Below are positions 24,115 to 33,508 of a stretch of DNA of 41,281 nt, piece by piece (position 1 is the stretch's first letter; every line of letters starts with the position of its first letter). Under the pieces are notes generated by a model, which had not been told where the DNA came from, ran no database searches, and saw nothing but the letters and a program-made list of their open reading frames with translations. Origin of the DNA: Psilocybe azurescens. Its lineage: Eukaryota > Basidiomycota > Agaricomycetes > Agaricales > Agrocybaceae. The stretch covers positions 1 to 41,281 of the forward strand of contig JAJIRX010000629.1 in the NCBI GenBank assembly GCA_023853785.1, in the 5' to 3' direction. Made by a program: the position numbers and the translations under genes.

Positions 24115-25020
24115 TCTACCCCTTTCTTTATATATATCAAAATAGCAGACTGTCCATAAAGGTGACTCACAACGCATCGTAGGAAGTCACCGTCCCTTAG
24201 TATTTGTATCCGATCTGCACCGAAACATTGCTTTTTCAGATCCTTTGGCGCTTAGATTTCGCACAAAACAAAAAGACGGGAGAGAATCGCCATTCACTTG
24301 GTACTTTGTTCATCTATCTCCATCATGAAATCACTCAGTTGAGCGCTTGATAAGAGATAGATGCATGGTCAACTGACAATTTCATATACCCAAGAAGCGT
24401 AGGTCTCTCGTGTAACGTCCCCCACAATCCCCCGTGCCGTCTGCCGTCTGACATTGCTCCCACTCAAGAAGAGCAGTACAACCATATACGGATGGAAGTG
24501 GGGTAGAAATTTCCCATGAGCCGAATGCCGAAATAGAGAAAGGGTGGCGGCATTCTTTTCATATCTCATTTGAGTTTAGTTCTCAAAGCCTTCCAACCTG
24601 TGTGGCAAGCACACCTGATGGGAGATTCTTGCGAAAAATAGCCTATTCTACTGATTGTTGTAGATAATTTGCACAGTGCCCACTCGTTGCTCGTCCACGA
24701 ACTTTTTGCTCTTTAGATCCCAATCGTGAGCCGCCTTACTCTTCCACTTTTGTTGCTTGATTGCTATGAAACTCTGAATTGGATCTTCGATAAAGTTCCA
24801 CTTCCTTGAAAGTAGGAAGTATTGTCCGCGCTGAGCTCAGCTGTATGTGTCCAGCGTGTTCTGCGTGCATTCAAGACGGAGACTCGATTGGTATGGTAGA
24901 TTTAGTAAATTTCCCATTTTGGATTTACCCTACCTGTTTCTTTTGCGGAGCTCTATGACATACCCTTGACTTTTTCATTGCTGGCCTGAAAAATCGGCTC
25001 ATTCACTGGCCCATCTGCAC
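24115..25020. other. No gene recognised
   Basis: This region lies upstream of the Pro/Tyr-rich gene, up to the left edge of the tandem duplication. Only short frames are present. A CATCT just left of the duplicated block at about 25012-25016 may be the breakpoint microhomology. Confidence 0.4.
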
Positions 25021-25156
25021 TTGAAACGTGTGTATTAGTGCTTCAACATCATTTCCAACTTCGTTGAACTACATAATACACATTAAATTGGAATGAGACT
25101 CAATTTTTGAGCCCTGGACTTCTTTAGAATTGTGTATACAAGACAAAATTGGAAAT

Positions 25157-25730
25157 CAACAACACACTGTATTTCTCTGCGAAGCAATCTCTGACGACCT
25201 GAGACAACGGAGAATAGCATTAATTAGCGCAGCAAAGTTGCTGAGGCCGAAATCGCGCTGGGATGTGTTAGAAGGAGAGAATGGCCTGGATCTGCTCAGG
25301 CTGCTGTGCAAATTGGACGACACTTTACCCGCTTTTGCAGCACACGTATACCACACTCTGAAGGAGTTTGCGCAGGTTGATACATTTCGTCGCCCAGATT
25401 CTAGTGGTCTTCAATAGGATGATCGCGCAGGGTTGTAGGCAACACCAGTGTTTCATTACAATCTGTCTCAGGTACCTGCATACATAAGAAATATTACATC
25501 CTTTAGTATACCAGTTGTACATACACACCTAAATACAATTAAAACCTGTATAAAATGAATAAGGCACCCTTCTCCTTAACCCAGTGAGATCTATGAACTG
25601 CCTACCGGTGTTCAGGACGTCAAACCTGTAAGAGGGCTGGGGGTCCCGTCGAGGCTTGATAGTTGACAGTTCTATCAATCCCCTCGACGGACCGACCGTA
25701 AAATCGCCATCCATCCATCCATCCATCCAT
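25157..25730 (+). other. Segment present only in copy 1, with an unassigned open frame
   Basis: Copy 2 reads GGAAATCAATCAATTCC without interruption where copy 1 has about 574 extra bases between the same flanks. The segment holds a plus frame to 25417 that looks protein-like (AISDDLRQRRIALISAAKLL, RWDVLEGENGLDLLRLLC, CKLDDTLPAFAAHVYHTLK) with no in-frame ATG before it. It ends in a CCAT microsatellite. I cannot name the protein; it may be an exon fragment carried in with the insertion. Confidence 0.45.
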
Positions 25731-25733
25731 CAA
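25704..25733 (+). repeat. (CCAT)n microsatellite
   Basis: Six or so consecutive CCAT units sit exactly at the right edge of the copy-1-only segment. Copy 2 has a single unit there. Slippage or recombination at this repeat could have made the length difference. Confidence 0.8.
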
Positions 25734-25853
25734 TTCCATCCACGCGAGAGCGAAAAAGCTGTCCCAAGGAGCGTTGTAGGTCTCGGGACCTCACGAGACG
25801 CACTCGCCATTAATGCTTCTCGAGCTTTGCGTGCCTCGCGCACATCGTCCCTA

Positions 25854-26885
25854 TTAAATTAGAGCATGTACACCAATCAGTACCAATAGACCAAATGCTG
25901 TAAGATCTCTTACGAACATGGTGGCTTCCACAAATTGTTTGTAGATATGCGGTGGCATATTATGATAGCCATGGGGAATGTACACATCGCTGGCGCCGCT
26001 CTCTATATAATCCTCCGAGAGTGCCATCCTTGTGTAATATCTTCCGTAGTCTGTCGATTTTGTACGAGATGTTGCGCTGGAGTAATCTATAGACTCGGAA
26101 AAAATACTCTGTTGCTCGTTTGAGAGAATATTTTTGGGACTGACCCCGGATTCTGTGGGATTTAATACCAGAAGAATGATGTTGAAGCCATGTACAAGAT
26201 GAGTGTTGCTATGGATGAGTTCCCCGACACGCCGAATACTGGCTAGCGTATCGATTCTAAAAAGTAAACGAGTACAACGAATATAATCGGAACATTTATC
26301 TATATTGAAGTGAATGCTTACACTCACCCTTCTCTCCTGAGCTCTTCCACAATTCCGATGAGTTCTCTGTAAACTTCCAGAGTCACCTTGAATATAAGCT
26401 GAGCTACATGCAGCCGTGCCCCTGCTTGAGATGATAATGTCTGGCACCCTAGATTACTATCACTCAGGTCATGTGGGTATAGAGCGATGTTGAAGTCATG
26501 TAGGAGATATGGATTGCTCTGGAGGAGGTCCCCGACACGTTGAACGACACCTACTGTGTCAATTCTGGATAATACACAAGCATTAAGATGGGTGTTTGAT
26601 GAAATGTTTTACTAGTCATGGAACTACTGACTTTTCGTATTTAATATTTGATGCAACATGGGCGAGCATGTTGTAAGCTTCGGGAGTAACCTTGAACTCA
26701 ATCTTGATTGTAGCCGGCGGGTTATCAGCTTCTGGTAACTGTTGATGTGCTGTAGGAAATCACTGAGTGTATTTCGAAGCTTTTTCGCAGAGAGTATATG
26801 AGCTGGGCGACAAGTCCATCGGCGTTGGTTCCTGGGTTTCGAGCGCAATGCCTTGTAGGATCTCGCACTTTTGAATCGAAATGGT
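25854..26885 (-). pseudogene. Two-PAH STDYG-family gene, probably decayed (copy 1)
   Basis: Paralog of 29159-30304. Coding blocks run 26885-26642, 26564-26328 and 26256-25914, with introns 26565-26641 and 26257-26327 at the same sites as the copy 2 gene. PAH 1 has PEAYNMLAHVASNIKYEK plus IDT. PAH 2 has AQLIFKVTLEVYRELIGIVE plus IDTLASIRRVGELIHS. The signature [20 protein letters not shown] follows. Compared with copy 2 there is one extra base near 26786 and one fewer near 26756, and the frame meets TGA at 26762-26760. The acceptor used for the last exon in copy 2 is not matched in frame, so the conserved tail is lost. If transcription runs through, the frame ends at 25854. The 5' exon is unresolved. 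Confidence 0.6.
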
Positions 26886-27195
26886 CTCATATCCGCACCA
26901 TTAAGCTTTGAAGCGACGATGAAGGTCCTCAGAGAGTGCGGAGTAGCGAACTTCAAAGTGACGCTGCTATTATTGTACCGATTTTTGGCAGAAGGCTATT
27001 CTAGCGGCTGTGCATTGGATAGATATGCAATACAAATACAATGACAGATTATCTGATGAGAAAGTTCCTACTGTACGTACTACATAGCAGTTACATAGCA
27101 TCTACAGCAGAAGTAGTATGTGGGAAATGTTTCAGGGGTGGTTCTATGTTGGAGGCGGTGTCTAGTCGGCGTTTAATTCCATAATTTGATAGGCG

Positions 27196-27214
27196 CCCGA
27201 CGTCGGGTATATAA
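27196..27214 (-). promoter_or_regulatory. Palindrome CCCGACGTCGGG next to TATATAA (copy 1)
   Basis: A perfect 12-base palindrome (27196-27207) directly abuts TATATAA (27208-27214). On the minus strand the TATA-like box comes first and the palindrome falls where the preinitiation complex would sit, upstream of the two-PAH gene. The same arrangement is conserved in copy 2. The GACGTC core is of the CREB/ATF type. No factor can be assigned. Confidence 0.5.
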
Positions 27215-27402
27215 TCTCCCACCAGTTGCTAGTGTACGGTCCAATCTGCCTTGTAATATTTTGTGTGTGTGTACAGCAGGCTTTTGGATTTGTAGGGCGG
27301 TTGTAAATGGCCTATAAATGTAAGCCACAGTGGATCTATTAGTGATTTAGAACTGACTTCAACTCTGAACCACTTTCATTGGCCCAAGTTAGAGTCAACC
27401 AT

Positions 27403-28292
27403 TCAATTTGATACGTAGATCTCCGGCCCGGCCTGCGGTGTCTCCAGCTCCAGTGATGATCCCATTCTTCTGTAGTAGTAGAGTCCATAGTCCGTTGACT
27501 GCGTACGAGACGACGCGATAGAACATGGCTCCGAAAGGTCGGATGTTAGGACAGAGCTTTGTGTCGAATGTCGGGAGACTCCAGCGACGTCGTCTGTTGA
27601 CTGCTTGCAAGACCACGGTACCGAACGTTCAGATATTTTGACAGAGTTTGGAAGTGATGTTTTCGAATTCTCGGAAACTTCGACGGGTATACTCGACGAA
27701 AGATTGCTGCTTCCTAAGTCGAGTTCAAGTAATTGAGGGCTGGCGGAGGTGGTTGGTGACAGACTGTGGCTGCGTAAGTCAACTTGTGGTGGAGATATTA
27801 CGGCGTCCACCGTGTCGTCTTCTATTAATTGAAATGATTGTCTAATGCTAGCTTTATCATATCCCCTGGGTACTATCAGTCCTAGAATAAGGCGTTGATA
27901 GTCGTTGACAAGACCTCGGACGCGTTTAATGACTGCTACTGTCAATACGATCCTGTTTAATGAACTAGTTAGACACAATGAACGCTAATGGGGTCAGGTA
28001 CTCACACTCCACTCATGCAGGCCCTGAAAATCTCGCACAATTTCATGTAAATACGGTGCGCCGGTGTATAAGAAGTCCGTTTCTTGACTTCGTCGAGATT
28101 TAGTTCATGGGGGACATTGAGCGATTGTCTGATTTCCAGTCCTGTCGTCCGTTGCTTGACAGGGTCAAGCTTGACGTATTTCGGGCATCGTCGTTTGAAG
28201 AGGTTGAGATGGTGAGATGGGAGGGATGGGGACGAGGATGACAATAATGTAGTGCCTGCTGCACATTTCTGTCCTGGCGTATTGGGAGTCAT
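27403..28292 (-). CDS. Single-PAH STDYG-family protein (copy 1)
   Basis: Exons 28292-28006 and 27952-27403 (53 nt GTGAGT...CAG intron) give an intact 278-residue protein. The N-terminal 60 residues are Ser/Pro-rich. A divergent PAH domain follows: LDEVKKRTSYTPAHRIYMKL, then after the intron VAVIKRVRGLVNDYQRLI. The intron interrupts the domain at the point where Sin3-type PAH units read IDT. A Ser/Asp/Leu-rich low-complexity region leads to [20 protein letters not shown] and a short tail ending EIYVSN. A degenerate second version (CKQSTDDVAGVS) lies about 40 residues earlier. It is on the same strand as, and upstream of, the decayed two-PAH gene. The function as a small PAH adaptor is inferred. 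Confidence 0.75.
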
Positions 28293-29158
28293 CTTTCAGT
28301 GGGATGCTTTGTTAGATTTGTATTCTGAAGCGGACTCCGATATTCAAGTTGTCTGAACCTTCAGACTAACACCACTAGTGGGGTAAGAGTACAGTAGTGA
28401 GGCGGTGACAGAGCAGTTTTAAGTCTCAGGATAACAATAAGAATAACTTATTGTCGGCTGTGTATAAGAGGGTTTTCACCTGCCTGTACAAGTTATTTGG
28501 ACTAAATGGGTCGGCTTACGGTACTTCAAGTCGACCGTGAAAATCGGGTATACTCACTTTCACAGCACGTGTGATATCCACATTGTGGCGGCTTGCTATT
28601 TGCGTGAGTATGCCTGTGGCCGATAGTCCAGGCAGACACTTCTCGGACGCGGATGGGCTCAGAGTTTGGAATATGAGCAGAAAAATATGCTTTCATGTAG
28701 ATTGCTGAACATTTAACACTGGTAATGACTCCAGAGTCGAGACAGGATGATACTAGGTATTGACACCGCAGAAGGAGACACGGGAGGGATTATAAGCTCC
28801 AGCTTAAGCTTGCACCTTGCGGCTATGGAATTTTAGGAAAATAGACAGATCAGGACGACCCAGGTGAACGACCTGCGTGGGCTGGACGACCTTCAAGTTC
28901 AATAAAGTTCTATGTCGTTGTTATTCCCCGGGGGCCATAGGTCTTGGTCAACCCTGGCACTGCGATATGGCCATTAGGCCGCGAGCATAATTCATCTTCT
29001 TTCTCTTTCTCATCCTCATCTGGAACATGTGTATTAGTGCTTCAACGTCATTTCCAACTTCGTTGAACTACATAATACACATTAAAATGGAATGAGACTG
29101 AATTTCTGAACGCTGGACTTCTTTAGAATTATGTATACAAGACAAAATTGGAAATCAA
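28293..29158. other. Spacer with a partial copy of the RAD6 upstream region
   Basis: The left half should be the promoter of the single-PAH gene. From about 28737 on, the sequence resembles the 32225-33127 region (ACACGGGA, GACGACC..., GCACTGCGATATGGCC, CTTTCTCATCCTCATCT). That is the flank and leader of RAD6, cut off at 29021 before the RAD6 start codon. No coding sequence is seen. Confidence 0.6.
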
Positions 29159-30304
29159 TCAATTCCATCCATGCGAGAGCGACAAACCCGTCCCAAGGAG
29201 CGTTGTAGGTCTCGGGACCTGACGAGATGCACTCGCCATTAATGCTTCTCGAGCTTTGCGTGCCTCGCGCTCATCGTCCCTATCACACTGTGAGCATGTA
29301 CACCAATCAGTACCAATAGATCAAATACTATCAAATCCCTTACGAACATGGTGGCTTCCACAAATTGTTTGTAGATATGCGGCGAAATATCGTGATAGCC
29401 ACGGGGAATGTTCACATCACTGGCGCCATTCTCTAGATAATCCTCTGAGAGTGCCATCCTTGTGTAACATCTTCCGTAGTCCGTCGATTTTGTACGAGAT
29501 GTTGCGTTGGAGTAGTCTATAGATTCGGAGAAAACACTCTGTTGCTCGTCTGGGAGAATATTTTTGGGTCTGACCCCGGATGCTGCCGGTTCTGATACCG
29601 GAAGAGCGATGTCGAAGCCTCGTACAAGATGAGCGTTGCTATGGACGAGTTTCCCGACATACTGAATGGTGGCTGGAGTATCGATTCTGAAAGTAGATGA
29701 AACGATCGGGACCTTTATCTATATTGAAGTGAATGCTTACACTCACCCTTCTCTCCTGAGCTCTTTCACAATTCCGATGAGTTCTCCGTAAACTTCTAGA
29801 GTCACCTTGAATATAAGCTGAGCTACATGCAGCTGTACCCCTGCTTGAGATGATAATGTCTGGCACCCTAGATTACCATCACTCAGGTCATTTGGGTATA
29901 GAGCGATGTTGAAGCCATGCAGGAGATGTGGATTGCTCTGGAGGAGGCCCCCGATGCGTTGAACGACATCTACTGTGTCAATTCTGGATAATAAACCAGC
30001 AATAATATGGGTGTTTGATGAAATTCATTGCTAGTCATAGAACTACTGACTTTTCGTATTTAATATTTGATGCAACGTGGGCAAGCATGTTGTAAACTTC
30101 GGGAGTAATCTTGAACCCAATCTTGATTGTAGCCAGCGGGTTATCGGCGTTTGGCGACTGTTGATGTGCTGCAGGGCGATCATTGAGTGTATTTCGAAGC
30201 TTTTTGCAGAGAGTATATGAGCTGCGCGACGAGTCCGCCGGAGTTGGTTCCTGGGTTTCGAGCGTGATGCCTGGTAGGATCTCGTACTGTTGAATCGAAA
30301 TGGC
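29159..30304 (-). CDS. Two-PAH STDYG-family protein (copy 2)
   Basis: Exons 30304-30051, 29983-29747, 29686-29344 and 29287-29159 (introns of 67, 60 and 56 nt) form a continuous 963 nt frame. The 5' exon with the start codon is unresolved; a candidate ATG lies near 30440-30460 but its frame does not join. PAH 1: FKITPEVYNMLAHVASNIKY plus IDTVDVVQRIGGLLQSNPHL and HGFNIALYP. PAH 2: FKVTLEVYGELIGIVKELRR plus IDTPATIQYVGKLVHSNAHL and RGFDIALPV. Both domains are split by introns before IDT, as in the other family members. Then come [20 protein letters not shown], a half-PAH-like ISPHIYKQFVEATMF, and a charged tail (DRDDEREARKAREAL). The stop at 29161-29159 lies at the junction where copy 1 has extra DNA. 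This is the best preserved two-PAH copy. Confidence 0.72.
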
Positions 30305-30614
30305 CTCATATCCGCACCATTAAGCTTTGAAGCGACGATGAAGGTCCTCAGAGAGAGCAGAGTAGCGAACTTCAAAGTGACGCTGCTATTATCGTACCTT
30401 TTTTGGCAGAAGGCTATTCCAGCGGCTGTGCACTGGACATACATGCCATACAAATACAATAATAGATTATCTGATGAGAAAATTCCTACTTTACGTACTA
30501 CATAGCAGTTACATAGTATCTGCAGCAGAAGTAGTATGTGGGAAATGTTTTCAGAGGTGGTTCTGTGTTGGAGGCGGAGTCTAATCGGCGTTTAATTCCA
30601 TAATTTGATAGGCG

Positions 30615-30633
30615 CCCGACGTCGGGTATATAA
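30615..30633 (-). promoter_or_regulatory. Palindrome CCCGACGTCGGG next to TATATAA (copy 2)
   Basis: The 12-base palindrome (30615-30626) and adjacent TATATAA (30627-30633) are identical to copy 1, embedded in about 130 bp of strongly similar sequence upstream of the two-PAH gene. Conservation in both copies fits a core promoter, but recent duplication alone could also keep it. Confidence 0.5.
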
Positions 30634-30814
30634 CCTCCCGCCAGTTGCTAATGTACGATCCAATCTGGCTTGTGATATTTGTAATGCGCAGCAGGTTTGG
30701 AGTTGTGGAGCTGTTGTAAATGGCCTATAAATGTAAGCTGCAGTGGATCTATTAGTGATTTATAACCGACTCCAATTCTGAACCGCTTTCACTGGCCTAA
30801 GTACGTGGTTGAGG

Positions 30815-31734
30815 TCATCCATTCGATTTGATACGTAGATCTTCGGCCTCGGCCTGCAGTATCTCCAGCTCCAGTGATAATGCCATTCTTCTGTAGTATA
30901 GTCCATAGTCCGTTGACTGCGAACGAGACGATGCGACAGAGTATGGCTCCGAAAGCTGGGATGATACGACAGAGGGTGGCTCCGAACGTTGGGAGACTCC
31001 AAGGTCTGTTGACTGTGTGCAAGTCGACATGTCAGAGTATGATGCCTCCGAAGTGTGGGGTGTTTGATTCGAAAGTCCTGGTCTGACTGGGCTTGGCATC
31101 GGGTCCTTGGAAACTCCGGCAGATAAGTCCAGCAAAAGACTGTTGCTTCCGCTTGCTAGATCGGGTTGTGATAAGGGGACGGCAAAGTTGTCTGATGAAA
31201 GACTGTCGCTGTCTAGATCGGCTTGTGGTAGGGATACGACATCCGTCGTGGCGTCTTCTACTAGTTGGACCAACTGTCCAATGCTAACTGTATGTTGTCC
31301 CTGGCGTAACAAAGCGCTGAATACTCGTTTCAGGCGCCGATAGTCGTTGAAAAGAGCTCCAATGCGCTGGACGACTACTACTGTCATGTCGATCCTAATT
31401 AATGAACTAAGTTAGACATGCCAACCGCCCACAAATTAAGCACTCACATTTCACTTTTTAAGATCCTAATAATCTCGAGTAATTTCATGTAAATACGGCG
31501 CGGTATATAAAAAGTCTGTTTCTTGACTTCATCGAAATCGTATAATTCGTCAGGGAGATTGTGTGGTTGACTAGTTTCTTGCCCTGCCGTCCCGTTCCAT
31601 GGAGGGTCGGGCAGGCTGACGTACCGTAACTCTGAGGCTGATCCTCTAAAGAGGCTGAGTTGGGGAGATGATGGGAAAGATGAGGATGACGTAGTGCGTG
31701 CTACACATATGCGTACTGGGGGCTTGAATGTCAT
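30815..31734 (-). CDS. Single-PAH STDYG-family protein (copy 2)
   Basis: Exons 31734-31448 and 31394-30815 (53 nt intron) give an intact 288-residue protein. Both exons have the same layout as the copy 1 paralog. The N-terminus is MTFKPPVRI. The PAH domain reads DFDEVKKQTFYIPRRIYMKL and EIIRILKSE, then IDMTVVVVQRIGALFNDYRR. A long Ser/Asp/Leu-rich region with SLPQADL, LSQPDL and LSSDNF follows. The signature [20 protein letters not shown] is near the end, preceded by a degenerate version (STCTQSTDLGVS). The protein is far more diverged from its copy 1 partner in the middle than at the signature. The first exon has the same length (287 nt) in both. Confidence 0.75.
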
Positions 31735-32224
31735 CTGGAAGTGTGGTGCCTTGGCAGATTCAGTTATTCAACGTGGACTTCGATATCGTTTGGTTCACTT
31801 GAATTGACGCTGCTGGTTGGACAATTTAAAGGTCAGAGGGTTGGGTCTTGTTATGACGTCCTGCTGCGGGATGGCTCTTAAGTCTTGGACCCGGTCGGGG
31901 CAATCTCGCTTGTTAAAAGAGTTTCTTGTGGGCTGTGTAGCACCGCAAGTTTCACAAATAGTTTTCCAAGTGAAAAAAGTGGCTAAAAGGAAGATCACTG
32001 CAAGCTCCCATCACTGTGCCTATGTGGGGAAGAGCCTGGACTCGTTTTCTTTTAAATAGGCTTTATATAGAAATTAAGACTTGACAGATGACGATTGATA
32101 GCGCCTTATCTTATTGAACGTGCAGAGACTCCGACGTAAAAAGACCAAGGTACAACGGTATTTTGGCGCCAGTCAACCTACGGCAGTGTTGCCAATGACT
32201 CAGGTTAGACACGGTCAGTCGAAT

Positions 32225-32566
32225 GGTCAGTCGATAGGGAGGTTCAAAATAAAACGCTGTGACGTCAATGCGACATAGCCAACTAGACTCGGAGGTCGTA
32301 CCTACATAGTAGCAGAAGGACTTTCATGATGATGCAAGCTCGATCAGTACGGGGAAGCTTTTGGGAAGATACAACTGCCAAAAAGGACCGACACTGGACG
32401 CGACTCACACACGGGATGTGCATTGGTGAAAGCAGAACGCCAGCCAGCTTGAACTAGCGGCGGTGGAAGTTACAGTCAGAAAACAAACAAGCGACGATCC
32501 TTGTGCAAAGGTGGATGACCCAACAATCAGGTCGATGACTCAGCAACGTCATTGTTATTCCCCAGG
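32225..32566 (+). repeat. Direct tandem repeat, unit 1
   Basis: Unit 1 begins GGTCAGTCGATAGGGAGG and ends near TTATTCCCCAGGG. Unit 2 (32567-32987) repeats the same order of blocks: TTCAAAATAAA, GTGACGTCA, GCGACATAGCCAACTAGA, AGCAGAAGGACTTTCATGAT, CTTGAACTAGCGGCGGTGGA. The later part also recurs at about 28737-28930 in copy 1. Confidence 0.85.
32260..32267. promoter_or_regulatory. TGACGTCA (CRE-type) site 1
   Basis: A perfect CRE octamer, the binding sequence of bZIP factors of the CREB/ATF class, lies in the region between the divergent single-PAH gene and RAD6. Function is inferred from motif and position. Confidence 0.4.
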
Positions 32567-32987
32567 GTCAGCCAATAGAGAGTTCAAAATAAATCGTTGT
32601 GACGTCAGTGCGACATAGCCAACTAGAACATTATGTTTGTGCGCTACGGCCAGGTCGGAAGTCCGCAGAGAGATTCGAAGGTCATACCTACATAAATAGT
32701 AGCAGAAGGACTTTCATGATGACGCGAGCTCGATCAGTACGGAGAAGCTTTAGGGAAGATACAACTGCTAAGAAAGGACTACCGGCACTGGAAGCGACTC
32801 AAGACAGATAGATACTAGATTTTGATACCGGAGAAGAACACACGGGATGTGCATTGGTGAGGACAAAGCGTCAGCCAGCTTGAACTAGCGGCGGTGGAAG
32901 TTACAGTCGGAAAACAAACAATGACGGTCCTTGTGCAAGGTTGATGACTCAGCAACGAAGTTCTTTGTTATTGTTATTCCCCAGGGC
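32567..32987 (+). repeat. Direct tandem repeat, unit 2
   Basis: Longer version of the preceding unit, with short insertions (for example around 32626-32690 and 32797-32840) relative to unit 1. It ends at the TTATTCCCCAGGG preceding the RAD6 leader. Confidence 0.85.
32600..32607. promoter_or_regulatory. TGACGTCA (CRE-type) site 2
   Basis: The second CRE octamer, in the same relative place in repeat unit 2. Flanking bases differ slightly from site 1 while the octamer is unchanged. Confidence 0.4.
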
Positions 32988-33508
32988 CATATGTAGGTCT
33001 TAGTTGTCTCATGTCACGCAGTCAGCCCTGGCACTGCGATATGGCCATGAGGCCGAGGCGATTGGCGAGCATAATTCCATATCACATCATCGACAGCACA
33101 TCTTCTTTCTCTTTCTCATCCTCATCTATCATCGAGTACGACTATACGCGCATCGTCTTTCTCGTCTTTGTCTTGTCTTCTCTGCACTGCATTATTAGTA
33201 CTCTTGTATATCAGCATCGGTGTTTGGAACTTTTGACATTCGAAACTGAACTTGTCGAGATTCGAAGAGACATCCGCATTACCCGCACACGACACGAGCC
33301 ACGACGACCCTTTTTTTTTAAACGTGCATCCATCGAACCTCTCACTGAAGTCCAGTGCGCAACGACCGACTTTCAACGTCAAAACCCCAGCATTTTCGAC
33401 ACTCGCAGCTTGCGACTTTCTTTGAGACTAAAACAAGCCTTTTGCCAACCCTGAGAGAAGGAGAAACAGAAACAAGGACAAGAATCTTTTGTTTTTATCA
33501 TCATCAAC

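Larger units (their letters stand above)
25021..29021. repeat. Tandem duplication, copy 1 (about 4.0 kb)
   Basis: From the AACGTGTGTATTAGTG stretch at 25025 the sequence closely parallels copy 2 (29022-33127), including two PAH-domain genes in the same order and strand. The right end is a copy of the RAD6 leader. Positions 28915-29021 (TTATTCCCC..., GCACTGCGATATGGCC, CTTTCTCATCCTCATCT) match 32970-33127. The join at 29021 between that leader and the left-edge sequence is the duplication breakpoint. Copy 1 carries about 574 bp (25157-25730) absent from copy 2. Confidence 0.85.
29022..33127. repeat. Tandem duplication, copy 2 (about 4.1 kb)
   Basis: This is the second copy of the unit, adjoining the real RAD6 gene at its right end. 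It starts GGAACATGTGTATTAG, parallel to 25022 onward. It contains the better preserved two-PAH gene, the single-PAH gene and an internal 340-420 bp tandem repeat (32225-32987) only partly present in copy 1. Confidence 0.85.
31735..33508. other. Divergent promoter region between PAH gene and RAD6
   Basis: No coding sequence is supported. It holds the 5' flank of the single-PAH gene, the tandem repeat 32225-32987 with two TGACGTCA sites, and the RAD6 leader, which becomes C/T-rich near 33105-33130. A polypyrimidine/purine mix continues to the RAD6 ATG. Confidence 0.5.

Noticed and set aside
26624..26956. Open frame with an Arg-rich product in the two-PAH genes (also 30043-30459)
   Set aside because: It is an alternative frame over the first PAH exon. 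The frame giving EVYNMLAHVASNIKYEK joins correctly to the IDT exon and is the real one.
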